Shown here: positions 21,668-32,718 of the stretch, in pieces
How positions within the stretch are numbered: the stretch's first letter is position 1
How the letters are laid out: every line of letters starts with the position of its first letter
NCBI RefSeq assembly: GCF_902809855.1
Contig: NZ_CADDWJ010000001.1
Coordinates: 930,001-994,000 of the forward strand
Direction of reading: 5' to 3'
Length of the DNA: 64,000 nt
From: Acinetobacter sp. Marseille-Q1618
GTDB lineage: Bacteria > Pseudomonadota > Gammaproteobacteria > Pseudomonadales > Moraxellaceae
The notes under the pieces: generated by a model
Told to the model about the DNA's origin: nothing
Database searches by the model: none
What the model saw: only the letters and a program-made list of their open reading frames with translations
Made by a program: the position numbers and the translations under genes

Positions 21668-22045
21668 ATACAACCCCAAACAGTCGTTAACCCCTACAAG
21701 TAGGATTAAGACAATTAAGTAAATAATAAATTATTTATTTAATTTACAGTTCGAAGTACTGTGTATCTAAACACTGTACAGCTTCAATTAGATTCATATA
21801 CCAAAACGCTTGATTCAGTTTTATCGCTAGTTACTCATTTCATTTAACTTTCACAATTGCTTGCTAAGTTAACTAAAACGAGTATGAACAATTTATTTCA
21901 ACTCAAATATATTCTGTTAATGATTAACTACCGCCTCGTCAGCAAGTAGTAAACTGTGATAAATCACAGAAATTAATCAATTCAATTTTCATCAAATTCA
22001 TTAATTTCTATAATCTATTATTTAGCCCGTACTCTTTAAAGTACA
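21668..22045 (-). other. Spacer between tRNA-Ala and 23S rRNA
   Basis: About 378 nt of transcribed spacer. It contains the 5' arm of the 23S processing stem (21661-21683) and a hairpin ACTAC (21927-21931)/GTAGT (21946-21950) whose loop holds the complement of CTGACGAGG, a 9-mer shared with the operon leader. No further tRNA is present. Confidence 0.7.
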
Positions 22046-22121
22046 TGGTGGAGACTAGGAGAGTCGAACTCCTGACCTCCTGCGTGCAAAGCAGGCGCTC
22101 TACCAACTAAGCTAAGTCCCC
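22046..22121 (-). tRNA. alaT: tRNA-Ala (TGC)
   Basis: A 76-nt cloverleaf beginning GGGGACTTAGCTTAG and ending in encoded CCA. The anticodon loop is CTTTGCACG, giving anticodon TGC. The acceptor stem GGGGACT/AGTCTCC closes with one G-T pair. It lies in the 16S-23S spacer, as usual. Confidence 0.98.
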
Positions 22122-22167
22122 AGTTAAGATCTTAATGTATTCTGCTTTTCTGCACTCTTATCAGTAG

Positions 22168-22244
<77 letters not shown>

Positions 22245-22303
22245 TCAGATACATCAATGAAGAACAACTTGTTGTGGATTCTTACCAATCGTCAATCTTT
22301 CGT

Positions 22304-23842
<1,539 letters not shown>

Positions 23843-24284
23843 AAATCATTTGTGCCTTTATTATAGAATAAGACACCAATTCTGGCTCATCAATTACTGA
23901 CAAATTCTCTCAAATAAACTTCGAGTAATTTAAACCAATCAATCAATGATAATATTTCGATTAATCAATCAGTAAAAATCCACACAAGTTGTTCTTCATA
24001 TTCTCTTAATGAATTATTTATCACCTCGTCAGTGATAAATAAAACGCAATAAACATTTAACAACTTAACCCGTTAAGCTAAGTTTGTTTGCTGTATCGCG
24101 TTGAGATGCAGCGTATTCTATAGAGTTTTTAAATGAACGCAAGCCCTATTTTTATTTATTTTCATCATCTGTGCTCTTTTTAATCACTTTTAGCTAAAAA
24201 CTTCTTTTTTGTATATTTCATGACCATTTTCCCAGCAATAATCTAATAATGCTTAAAATTAGAGTTATTTTAGCCCCATATTAC
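23843..24284 (-). other. rRNA leader and promoter region
   Basis: Contains the operon promoter (24115-24142), the transcribed leader and the left arm of the 16S processing stem (23966-23998). An 11-bp perfect hairpin lies at 24014-24042, with CUGACGAGG overlapping its loop on the RNA. The hairpin resembles the boxB element of antitermination signals; I could not find a clear boxA. Confidence 0.65.
24115..24142 (-). promoter_or_regulatory. rRNA operon promoter
   Basis: On the minus strand, -35 TTGCGT (24142-24137), a 16-bp spacer and -10 TAGAAT (24120-24115) are followed by a GC-rich stretch (ACGCTGC), as expected for a stringently controlled rrn promoter. Confidence 0.75.
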
Positions 24285-25313
24285 CTAGTAATATGAGCCA
24301 ACTGAATTGGCATGTAAAAATGCTGGAATTAAACCCGTTAATGCTGCACGAATGTCTGCCCGTTCATTAATGAGTTGATGTGAGCCTTCTTCTAACATTA
24401 ACAATGTCTGCAAACGAAATTTATGTCTTATAAATTCGATGTTGTATCGCCAATCAACCGTTTGGTCTTGTGCGCCTTGTGCAAGCCAAACAGGAATACG
24501 ACAAGCTGGACGATTTTCCATTTCTTGCATCCATTTTGACATCGCTAAAATCCAATCCATCCCCATCATACGGGGTTGTAATGGGTCTTTAAGTCGCACA
24601 AAACGCAAAAATTCAGGATTGTGATTATTGCGTTTAAAGTGACGTGGCACTTCCCTTTTTATTCTACGGATAATGCCTAAACCAACAGGATTATGCCACC
24701 ATGCTGATTTTGCTGGTCGTATTAAAGGTGACAGTAACAATACTCGTTCAATAATTGGATTTTCTCGGCGCTGTGCGTATTCTAATAAATGATGCATTAA
24801 AATCGCAGCACCCGTACTTTGTCCAATCCCCAACCACGGTTTAGGCAGTTGATTGGCGTTTTTTACATATTGATAAACTGCATGTAAGACTTGTTGATAA
24901 TGATCAAAGTTTTGAATATTGGCAGGTGATCCATTGCTTAAACCATGTCCGGGTAAATCATAAGTTAAGACACTAAAACCCTGCTCAAGGATTTCTTGGA
25001 TAATGGGTTGATAAATACCACTATGCTCAAGATAACCATGCAGTAAAAAGACTGTTCCTTTAATTTTTTCTACATCAGGCTGAAAGACTTGCACATGTAA
25101 TTTAAATAAGGGCATTTCCACAAAGCCCTGCCAATGCTGCCCTTGTAATTGATTTAAGCCATATAAACGGCGATATGCATCAATCTCTCGAGAAGCGTGA
25201 TAGGGTTTATTTAGATTTAACACTTCTAAGAGTTGTGGCGTTTCTTCTCGATTTGGAACAGGTAAATCAAGCTGTTTTAAAATCGTTGGATTTAAAAATG
25301 GAATATTTGACAT
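24285..25313 (-). CDS. Alpha/beta hydrolase, monoacylglycerol-lipase-like
   Basis: A 342-residue hydrolase of the serine aminopeptidase S33 group. The oxyanion HGYLEHSG segment starts at residue 92, and the nucleophile elbow GQSTG places Ser166. The acid is probably the Asp in GAQDQTVDW near 286, and the catalytic His is in EEGSHQL near 316. YDLPGHGLS is the typical lipase-like loop. No signal peptide, so it is cytoplasmic. The first base of its start codon is shared with the stop of the preceding gene (TAATG). Lysophospholipase or monoglyceride lipase activity is plausible but unproven. Confidence 0.82.
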   Translation of the reverse strand: MSNIPFLNPTILKQLDLPVPNREETPQLLEVLNLNKPYHASREIDAYRRLYGLNQLQGQHWQGFVEMPLFKLHVQVFQPDVEKIKGTVFLLHGYLEHSGIYQPIIQEILEQGFSVLTYDLPGHGLSNGSPANIQNFDHYQQVLHAVYQYVKNANQLPKPWLGIGQSTGAAILMHHLLEYAQRRENPIIERVLLLSPLIRPAKSAWWHNPVGLGIIRRIKREVPRHFKRNNHNPEFLRFVRLKDPLQPRMMGMDWILAMSKWMQEMENRPACRIPVWLAQGAQDQTVDWRYNIEFIRHKFRLQTLLMLEEGSHQLINERADIRAALTGLIPAFLHANSVGSYY

Positions 25314-26461
25314 TATGGCACCTCACGACAACCGCTAGAACCAAATAAAACATCTCGAATAGTAGCTAATGTTTCATAGTTTGCACGACGGCTGTGATTG
25401 TAATTTTGTTGGCTAGGTTGCCATTCTGTAAGTGGGGTTGGCATAGGTGCTTCAATTGGAATGGTTTCTATGCCATTTAAAGCAAATAAGCGACGAGTTC
25501 TAGGCATATGGTAACGATCAGTAATCAACAATACTGTAGGCGCTCCACCTTTCTTTTGTAATAGTAATGAACTAAAACGTGTATTTTCACAGGTATTCAT
25601 ACTTCTATTTTCAAGCAGATTAGCATCTACACCACGTGCTTTTAACCATGCTTGCATATAAGGTGCTTCAACACCACTTAAAACAATTGGCAATTTTACT
25701 TTTTTCTCTAACGCCACTGTAGTTTCTAATCTTAAACGGGTGTAATCGTTTACAATAATATCTTTTTGATTTTTATCCAAGGTGAGTCCACCACCCAACA
25801 CTACAATTGCATAAGGTTGATTTGCAGCTTTGTTTTTTATATTCGCTTGGTTCTGTAAGCTGGCAATATCTTCTTGCACTTGTGAACTTGCCAATTGATC
25901 GTGCTGAGCTCGTTGCTGTGTCTCTGTATTTGGCTCCTCAATTGGATGTGTCTTTAAAAATTTAACATATTGATCCATTAAGGCTTTATTACTTTCATTA
26001 TTTAAATCCAACAATGCTTTTACTGTTGCACCAGATTCATCTGCTTGCACTTCAGAACTCGCAGGCTCCATAACCAATGGAATCACTGGTTTATCCTCTT
26101 CATCTTGTTTTTCTTTTTGCTTTTCTACAATTTGCTCTTGTAATGCTTTATATCTTAATTGTAGTGTCGTTAAATCTTGAGCATTTTGCGTGTTGATCTC
26201 CTGCTCCATCAACTTCAAATAAGCTTGTCTTGCAATCCACAGATTTGATCCCGGTTCTAGATTTTCACTTTCCGAAAGAGCAGCATTTTGCTGACTTTGC
26301 GCAGCCAGTTGATTCACTTCAACAGGTACAAATGTATTAAGCAACTTGACCATTAAATTTGAATAAAATGGCGTATACCAAAAAACCATTAGACCCGCCA
26401 AAAGTACGAACAGAATCGAGATTCTTCGTACAACTTTGACCATCCAATGCTGTTTTTTCAT
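25313..26461 (-). CDS. DUF218 (ElyC/SanA/YdcF-like) envelope protein
   Basis: A 382-residue protein. One membrane helix at about residues 12-32 anchors it in the inner membrane. A charged, coiled-coil-like segment follows to about 200 with a Q/K/E-rich stretch. The DUF218 domain occupies about 215-375, with VVLGGGL, LPIVLSGV and LITDRYHMPRTRR as core motifs. ElyC and SanA act in peptidoglycan or envelope barrier upkeep in E. coli. Lying after murB in the same operon supports an envelope role here. The long linker is larger than in ElyC. Confidence 0.8.
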   Translation of the reverse strand: MKKQHWMVKVVRRISILFVLLAGLMVFWYTPFYSNLMVKLLNTFVPVEVNQLAAQSQQNAALSESENLEPGSNLWIARQAYLKLMEQEINTQNAQDLTTLQLRYKALQEQIVEKQKEKQDEEDKPVIPLVMEPASSEVQADESGATVKALLDLNNESNKALMDQYVKFLKTHPIEEPNTETQQRAQHDQLASSQVQEDIASLQNQANIKNKAANQPYAIVVLGGGLTLDKNQKDIIVNDYTRLRLETTVALEKKVKLPIVLSGVEAPYMQAWLKARGVDANLLENRSMNTCENTRFSSLLLQKKGGAPTVLLITDRYHMPRTRRLFALNGIETIPIEAPMPTPLTEWQPSQQNYNHSRRANYETLATIRDVLFGSSGCREVP

Positions 26462-26468
26462 GTTTTAT

Positions 26469-27503
26469 TTACCTTAGATGTGGCTCAATCAAACCTAGTT
26501 CATTAAACAATACAGGTTCTGGCTCTAGTAAAACATTAAATTTATTGTAAACGTCTTGTTGTACCGCACGATAAGTCGCTTGCACATCATCTAAAGTTGC
26601 ATCCGTATAATTCACCAAAACCAAAGCTTGTTTTTCAAACATTCCCACCTGATTTAAGCGTTTACCTTTCCAACCTGTTTGATCAATTAACCAACCTGCT
26701 GCAATTTTAACTCGTTCATTTGCTTGAGGATAATGCGGAATATTCGAAAATTCCAGACATAATTGTGATAAATCTGACTGAGAAATAATCGGATTCTTAA
26801 AAAAACTGCCAACATTAGGAAATACTTTAGGATCTGGCAACTTGCCTTGGCGAATACAAATCACTTGTTTTTGTAAATTTTCTGCAGAAAGATCATCTTG
26901 CATGGCTGCTTTTAAGTCGCCATAGTTTATTTTTAGATCAGGTTGTTTTAAAAGTTTAAAAATAACAGCCACGATCACATAGCGATTTGGATCATCTTTA
27001 AAAATACTATGTCGATATGAAAAATGACACTCTTGGGCAGTAATACACTTAAATTGTTGCTGCTGACGATCATAGACTTCAACTGACTCAATAAACTCAC
27101 CCGCTTCAACCCCATATGCACCAATATTTTGTACAGGTGCTGCACCCACTCGTCCAGGAATTAGTGCTAAGTTTTGTAAACCATACAGCTTCTGGTTGGT
27201 CGTCCACAACACAAAATCATGCCAAACTTGTCCTGCTCCAACTTTTAAAGTTTGACTGCTTTCATTTTCAGATAAAAACTCAATGCCTTGAATATCCATA
27301 TGCATCACCAAAGCATGAATATTCTTCGGTAATAACATATTACTCCCACCAGACAAAATCAAAACATTTAACTGTTCCGACTGAGCATAAGCCAATGCAT
27401 CAATAACATCTTGTTTAGAATTGATTTTGACATAATCAGACACCAATACATCTAAATTCAGCGTATTAAACGCTTTAAGAGAAACGTTTTTTTGAATGTT
27501 CAT
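26469..27503 (-). CDS. murB: UDP-N-acetylenolpyruvoylglucosamine reductase MurB
   Basis: A 344-residue FAD enzyme that reduces UDP-GlcNAc-enolpyruvate to UDP-MurNAc with NADPH. The FAD-binding part shows LSGGSNMLL and GAYGVE. The catalytic serine is in GSFFKNP near residue 235, and the C-terminal glutamate lies in EPEPVLFNE. It is the longer, E. coli type. It sits 12 nt after the phosphatase gene and 7 nt before the DUF218 gene, so a single operon is likely. Confidence 0.96.
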   Translation of the reverse strand: MNIQKNVSLKAFNTLNLDVLVSDYVKINSKQDVIDALAYAQSEQLNVLILSGGSNMLLPKNIHALVMHMDIQGIEFLSENESSQTLKVGAGQVWHDFVLWTTNQKLYGLQNLALIPGRVGAAPVQNIGAYGVEAGEFIESVEVYDRQQQQFKCITAQECHFSYRHSIFKDDPNRYVIVAVIFKLLKQPDLKINYGDLKAAMQDDLSAENLQKQVICIRQGKLPDPKVFPNVGSFFKNPIISQSDLSQLCLEFSNIPHYPQANERVKIAAGWLIDQTGWKGKRLNQVGMFEKQALVLVNYTDATLDDVQATYRAVQQDVYNKFNVLLEPEPVLFNELGLIEPHLR

Positions 27504-27515
27504 GCAAAGCCTTAA

Positions 27516-28025
27516 TTAATAGTGTGCTTGTTTTTTAAAATATTCAATCCATGCCTGACTGCTCGATTCGCATTGATCAAGCACACGTTCAAAACCTTCT
27601 GCACCGCCATAATAAGGATCAGGTAAGGCTTGCTTTAAATACTTAGGATCATACTCACTCATTAAAGCAATTTCTGCGCGAATATAACGTCCAAGATATT
27701 CACGTTCAGTTTTATTTTTTAAATCTTGAATATCTTGTAAATTTTCTAAGTCCATCGCCAAAATCAAATCAAACTCAAAAAAATCAACCATTTTTAATTG
27801 ACGTGCGCGCAATGCGGATAAATCATAACCACGTGCTTTGGCATGAAATTGACTACGCTCATCAGGCGCTTTATTGGGATGGTAATTACTTGTTCCAGCG
27901 GAATCGACTTGAATATTGAGTTGATGCTTGTCGCAATATTGACGCAACACAACTTCGGCAGTAGGAGAACGGCAAATATTTCCTAAACACACACATAACA
28001 CCTTGTATGGCGTTTTGGATGACAT
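27516..28025 (-). CDS. Low-molecular-weight protein-tyrosine phosphatase
   Basis: A 169-residue phosphatase. The P-loop CLGNICRS carries the nucleophile Cys13 and Arg19 (C-x5-R). The general acid is the Asp of LPDPYYGG near residue 136. Cytoplasmic. Some relatives (Wzb, Ptp) dephosphorylate capsule tyrosine kinases, but no capsule gene is nearby. It heads the four-gene operon with murB. Confidence 0.92.
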   Translation of the reverse strand: MSSKTPYKVLCVCLGNICRSPTAEVVLRQYCDKHQLNIQVDSAGTSNYHPNKAPDERSQFHAKARGYDLSALRARQLKMVDFFEFDLILAMDLENLQDIQDLKNKTEREYLGRYIRAEIALMSEYDPKYLKQALPDPYYGGAEGFERVLDQCESSSQAWIEYFKKQAHY

Positions 28026-28146
28026 AACAACCTCAATTAATCATTTCTTTTTTCAAAGCTTATGTTAAGTTATTTGACAGACGAATCCCAGCGTAAGACA
28101 AAACAATAATGTTTAATTTATGACGAATAGATTAAGGATAATACAC

Positions 28147-29304
28147 ATGAGCCATTTTCAATTTCAAACTGTTGCCAATATCATCTCAGGTTTAGGCTCG
28201 ATTCAAGAATTAAGTAATATTTTAACTGCTCAAAACTGCCAGAAAATACTTCTAGTCACTGATGCGGGCATGATTCAACACAATTTGCATCGTCCTATTT
28301 TAAATATCATTGAACAATTAAATCTAGATTATGTCATTTACGCTGAAGTACAAGCCGACCCTGCTGAGCGTATAATTTTAGATGCGGTAGATTTTGCAAA
28401 AAATCAAAATGTTGACAGTGTGATTAGTTTCGGTGGTGGCAGCTCAATGGACGTTGCTAAAGTCATTGCCATTTTAGCTGAACCACAGCAACAACAAACC
28501 ATCCAAGATTTGTATGGGGTAAATAATGCCAAAGCTCCACGTTTGCCTTTGGTACTGATTCCGACCACCGCAGGTACAGGTTCAGAAGTTACCCCTATCT
28601 CAATTGTCACAACTGATGAAACTACCAAAACAGGCATCGTTGCACCAATTTTATATGCAGATGTTGCGATTTTAGATGCCAATTTTACAGTCGGCTTGCC
28701 TGCACATATTACCGCTGCGACAGGTATTGATGCGATGGTACATGCCATAGAAGCCTACACCTCTAAGATTAAGAAAAATTTCTATGCAGATATGCTCGCC
28801 AAACAAGCCCTTAAGCTTTTAAATAAAAATTTAGCGCTGGTTTTGCAAGATGGTTCAAACCTAGAAGCACGACAAAATATGTTATTGGGTTCAATGCTCG
28901 CAGGACAGGCATTTGCGAATGCACCTGTGGGCGCTGTACATGCATTGGCTTATCCGCTCGGTGGACATTTTCATTTATCGCATGGACATACCAATGCATT
29001 AGTATTGGTCGAGGTTTTAAAATTTAACGCGCCACATGCCAAACAACTTTATGCCGAACTGATGCAATGGCTTGACCCTTATAGCAAAGGCAGCACCGAA
29101 GGTTTATGTGATTTGTTTATTGACCACATGCAACGCCATTTAGATGAAAGTGGTTTAACCCTTAAACTCAGTCAACTGAATGTACCTGAAAATATGCTCG
29201 AGCGCTTGGCAGAAGACGCAATGTTACAAACGCGTTTATTGCAAAATAATCCAAGAGAAATGAGCAAACAACATGCTTTAGAGATTTACCAAGCGATTTA
29301 TTAA
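28147..29304 (+). CDS. Iron-containing alcohol dehydrogenase
   Basis: A 385-residue group III alcohol dehydrogenase. The nucleotide site shows FGGGSSMDVAKV near residue 97, and the metal-binding helix DAMVHAIEAY and VHALAYPLGGHFHLSHGHTN supply Asp and His ligands. An earlier in-frame ATG at 28120 exists, but the start at 28147 has AAGGA at eight-base spacing. It is divergent from the phosphatase operon and is followed by a thioesterase gene after 27 nt. The alcohol it uses is unknown; long-chain alcohol oxidation is possible in an alkane degrader. Confidence 0.9.
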   Translation: MSHFQFQTVANIISGLGSIQELSNILTAQNCQKILLVTDAGMIQHNLHRPILNIIEQLNLDYVIYAEVQADPAERIILDAVDFAKNQNVDSVISFGGGSSMDVAKVIAILAEPQQQQTIQDLYGVNNAKAPRLPLVLIPTTAGTGSEVTPISIVTTDETTKTGIVAPILYADVAILDANFTVGLPAHITAATGIDAMVHAIEAYTSKIKKNFYADMLAKQALKLLNKNLALVLQDGSNLEARQNMLLGSMLAGQAFANAPVGAVHALAYPLGGHFHLSHGHTNALVLVEVLKFNAPHAKQLYAELMQWLDPYSKGSTEGLCDLFIDHMQRHLDESGLTLKLSQLNVPENMLERLAEDAMLQTRLLQNNPREMSKQHALEIYQAIY

Positions 29305-29331
29305 TCCCTTATGTTTATTGATTTTAATTAG

Positions 29332-29775
29332 ATGAAAAATATGAAACCCGAAATAAAAACACGTTCAGCCTATTCGTTTTTATTTCCCATCCAAACTCGA
29401 TGGGCAGACAACGACATTTATGGGCATGTCAATAATGTGACTTATTATAGTTATTTTGATACTGCAGCAAATGCGCTGTTAATTGAAAAAACAGGCTTTA
29501 ATATTCATCATTCGCCAATTATAGGCTTAGTGGTTAACTCATCTTGTAATTTCTTACAAGAACTGACGTATCCTGAAATTATTGAAGTCGGTGTGGCAAT
29601 TGCGAAAATCGGCAATTCTTCCCTCACTTATGACTTGGCTATTTTTAAACAAGGGCAAAATCAAGCATCTGCACAAGGCAGTTTTGTGCATGTTTTTGTT
29701 GAGCGTGAAACGAAAAAAAGCACCTCGATTCCACAAGAAATGCGCGATGCTTTACAGGCTTATTTAGTTGAATAA
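29332..29775 (+). CDS. Acyl-CoA thioesterase, hotdog (4HBT) family
   Basis: A 147-residue single-hotdog protein of the 4-hydroxybenzoyl-CoA thioesterase group. The hallmark TRWADNDIYGHVNNVTYY places the catalytic Asp near residue 27, followed by the GHVNN turn. These cytoplasmic tetramers hydrolyse acyl-CoA. It follows the alcohol dehydrogenase gene by 27 nt and is probably co-transcribed. It is convergent with dnaX with 1 nt between the stops. Confidence 0.88.
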   Translation: MKNMKPEIKTRSAYSFLFPIQTRWADNDIYGHVNNVTYYSYFDTAANALLIEKTGFNIHHSPIIGLVVNSSCNFLQELTYPEIIEVGVAIAKIGNSSLTYDLAIFKQGQNQASAQGSFVHVFVERETKKSTSIPQEMRDALQAYLVE

Positions 29776-29776
29776 A

Positions 29777-31936
29777 TTAAATTTTCAACTGAATATTTTG
29801 TAACTCACCATCAAAAGCATCCAATAGATTTTTGATCACAGGCTCAGCATGTAGCATCTCTGTTGCACGATTAAATGCACGAACTTTACGCTCATTTTGC
29901 ATGTGAAATGGAGTAATACTCTCCACTTCACCATACTGCACATTAAACACAGTGTTTGACCATTGCTGTTTTAAAGATGCTTCCAACGCATGTTGGGTTT
30001 GATGTAATAAATTTTCATATTGTTTAGAGATCTGAAAGGTCGAATGACCATCAATTTGTCCGATCATGACACCATGTTGTGCTAACTCTTGAACAGCGGG
30101 TGATAAATTACTATTTCTAAACCAAAATTCCCATTTATCCACATTCCATTCACCTTCGAGCTGTTGTGGAGCAAGTTTTAAAATCTCTTGTGGGCTTTGT
30201 TGCGAATCGGATGATTGCTCTTGAACAATAGCGCTTAGATTTTGTGTAGAAATATGTGATTCAACATTTTCACTCACTAGCTGCTCAGGGATATTTTTTG
30301 AGATCGGCTGTTCAGACGGCGTTGATACATCGGCTGCAGGTGCTAGAAAAAATATATCTTCTGTGGCTGCAAGATTTTGTATAGGTTGCATATTTTCAGA
30401 AAAATCTGTGCCAAATGAAGTTAAACTCAAATCATCTGAATCTTGCACCTCCTTATTGTGTATTTGATTTTCATTTAATTGTTCGACAACTAAATTATCT
30501 TGATGCTGTGAATTTGCAACTACAGTACTTGTATCCTCAATCATTGTTTGAGGATTTAAGGTAGTGCTTGGATCTGCAATTTGTTCAGAATGAGAAACGA
30601 TTTGTTGCTCAACATGATTTTGCGTTGCAGTTTCAATTTGTTCAGAAATTGCTTGCTGGGTAAGTTCAGGCTCAGGTACTAGGTCAGAAATAGAATCTTT
30701 AGTTGTATTTTCAATCTCTTGTGCTGTTATCTGTGTCTGAGTTTCATTTCTTTCAAAAATATCTTGTTCAGTAGATACAGCTTGTTGTTCTGAGATTTTG
30801 GATGCAACTTGTTGCGTTTCCACAGTTGGTGAAATAGTAATTTCATTGGTTTGCAAAGGTCTAAATGCTAGCAAACGCAACACAGTCATTTCAAAACCTT
30901 GTTCTTGCGTTACGGCAAGTTGCAAATCAGCCCGTCCTTTACATGCAATTTGATAATACAATTGTAAATCTTGCGCAGAAACCAACTGCGATAATGTCAT
31001 GATTTTTTTATTAATTTCAGCGCTATATTTAAGGCTTAAATCTGGTAAGTATTGCAACATTGCCAACTCATGCAAGGTTGAAATAAACTGATCCAAAACC
31101 AAAGACACATCCAAAGCCTGTTGTCTAAATTGTAATAATAACTGACTAACACGCTCCCGTTGGTTTTGATGAATTGCCAAAATCAAATCATAAATAATAG
31201 TTCGGTCAATTAAACCGAGCATTTCTTTGACATCTTGATGATGAATCGCACCTTGACCATATGCAATTGCTTGATCTGTTAAAGACAGTGCATCACGCAA
31301 TGAGCCTTGTGCAGACTCTGCAATTTGCCAAATCGCATCTTGTTCCGACTGAATACTTTCTTTATTTAAAATATCACTGAGATGATCAGTAATTTCGTCT
31401 ACTGCCAAGGGGCGTAAAGTAAACTGCAAACAACGAGAAATTACGGTAATCGGTAACTTTTGTGGATCAGTGGTTGCAAATAGGAATTTGACGTGTGCTG
31501 GCGGCTCTTCCAAAGTTTTTAGCAAAGCATTAAAAGAATGCGTAGACAACATATGCACTTCATCAATCAAATAAACCTTGAAGCGACCTTGTGTTGGCGC
31601 ATAAGGCACGTTATCTAACAACTCACGTGTGTCTTCAACTTTGGTTCTTGATGCAGCATCGATTTCAATCAGGTCAATAAAGCGCCCTTCATTGACTGCT
31701 TTACAGGTTGCACAAACTTCACATGGCGTAGAGGTAATTCCCGTTTCACAGTTTAAGCATTTAGCTAAAATACGTGCAATGGTCGTTTTACCCACCCCAC
31801 GTGTTCCAGTAAAAAGATAAGCATGATGTAAACGTCCTCGATCTAAAGCACTGGTCAAGGCACGTGAAACATGATTTTGTCCAACCAATTCATTAAAATT
31901 TCGTGGGCGATATTTACGTGCAAGTACCTGATACAT
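29777..31936 (-). CDS. dnaX: DNA polymerase III subunits gamma/tau
   Basis: A 719-residue clamp-loader ATPase. Walker A is GTRGVGKTT (44-52). The zinc module has Cys63, 72, 75 and 78, and Walker B is LIDEVHML. Domain III ends near residue 370. A long Gln/Glu/Thr/Ser-rich linker (about 380-605) precedes the C-terminal tau domain, which binds the polymerase. The linker is less constrained in sequence and longer than in E. coli (643 aa total). GAGGAG before the ATG is a strong ribosome site. I see no clear slippery heptamer for a gamma form. Confidence 0.96.
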   Translation of the reverse strand: MYQVLARKYRPRNFNELVGQNHVSRALTSALDRGRLHHAYLFTGTRGVGKTTIARILAKCLNCETGITSTPCEVCATCKAVNEGRFIDLIEIDAASRTKVEDTRELLDNVPYAPTQGRFKVYLIDEVHMLSTHSFNALLKTLEEPPAHVKFLFATTDPQKLPITVISRCLQFTLRPLAVDEITDHLSDILNKESIQSEQDAIWQIAESAQGSLRDALSLTDQAIAYGQGAIHHQDVKEMLGLIDRTIIYDLILAIHQNQRERVSQLLLQFRQQALDVSLVLDQFISTLHELAMLQYLPDLSLKYSAEINKKIMTLSQLVSAQDLQLYYQIACKGRADLQLAVTQEQGFEMTVLRLLAFRPLQTNEITISPTVETQQVASKISEQQAVSTEQDIFERNETQTQITAQEIENTTKDSISDLVPEPELTQQAISEQIETATQNHVEQQIVSHSEQIADPSTTLNPQTMIEDTSTVVANSQHQDNLVVEQLNENQIHNKEVQDSDDLSLTSFGTDFSENMQPIQNLAATEDIFFLAPAADVSTPSEQPISKNIPEQLVSENVESHISTQNLSAIVQEQSSDSQQSPQEILKLAPQQLEGEWNVDKWEFWFRNSNLSPAVQELAQHGVMIGQIDGHSTFQISKQYENLLHQTQHALEASLKQQWSNTVFNVQYGEVESITPFHMQNERKVRAFNRATEMLHAEPVIKNLLDAFDGELQNIQLKI

Positions 31937-32062
31937 GAAAACTCCTCATTACAGCGTTAAGGATACTGTTTTTTTGCCTCAGAGTGAATGAACTATTCTA
32001 AATCTCATGCAATCTCTTTCATAGAAATCACCGAAACACAGAGAATTGGGTTAAAAATAGAC

Positions 32063-32527
32063 TTAAACAACTTTTTCTAAAATAAACTCATGCCCTGATT
32101 CATAAGGTTGAGCGGTCAGATCATTTAAAATCTCAAATTGATCATTGTCATGATCATAAATCAAAGCATGTCTTTTTTTGATATTGCTTAATTCGAGCTG
32201 ACTTTGTGCAGTATCTTTAAAGTACATTTTCCCTGTCAGTACTTGAGCGGTGTTTGCTTCTGACAAGCTTTCTAGCCGCAACTCAAAACTTTGATCAGGT
32301 TTTAAAGTCAAATCAACGGCTGTTCCCTCGCAACCTTCACAACGTGTTAGACAGTTTTCACAAGGTGTAACGCCTTGATAATGTCCAACCCATGCAATAT
32401 TACTTTGCTTTTGCTCAAGCGTTTTTACTTCTTGATCTTGTTGTGCAAATGCTTCGGTATTAGACGAGTCGGAACAAGCGAATAAAACAGTGGTTGAAAT
32501 AAAAGGAAATAATACCCATTTGTCCAT
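32063..32527 (-). CDS. NlpE-like lipoprotein
   Basis: A 154-residue lipoprotein: lipobox LFAC at residues 15-18 puts the lipid on Cys18. The sequence WVGHYQGVTPCENC is typical of the NlpE N-terminal domain, involved in copper tolerance and surface sensing. A second cysteine pair follows (C-x2-C-x3-C-x2-C overall). The copper and Cpx roles known in E. coli are not shown here. The family call is moderately sure. Confidence 0.65.
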   Translation of the reverse strand: MDKWVLFPFISTTVLFACSDSSNTEAFAQQDQEVKTLEQKQSNIAWVGHYQGVTPCENCLTRCEGCEGTAVDLTLKPDQSFELRLESLSEANTAQVLTGKMYFKDTAQSQLELSNIKKRHALIYDHDNDQFEILNDLTAQPYESGHEFILEKVV

Positions 32528-32636
32528 AACAACTATTTTTCACATAAAAAGAGAAAATAAAATAACATGAATGAGATATTATTTGAAACAATATAACATT
32601 ACCAAAAATTTTACTTTTGTAATGCTGACATCTAAA

Positions 32637-32673
32637 TATAAAAGCGCTTAAAACATTTTTACAATTAAGCGCT
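32637..32673 (-). terminator. Terminator after cpaB
   Basis: A 9-bp perfect stem AGCGCTTAA (32643-32651 with 32665-32673), read on the minus strand and followed by TTTATA. Confidence 0.7.
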
Positions 32674-32718
32674 AATATTTATTAACAGTAGAATCAATCT
32701 CATATTTGCATGCTTTGA

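Noticed and set aside
30990..31010. A run of seven A in dnaX (around INKKIM) as a frameshift site for the gamma subunit
   Set aside because: The reading-frame phase does not fit the A-AAA-AAG pattern and the site is near residue 315, too early for a gamma product.
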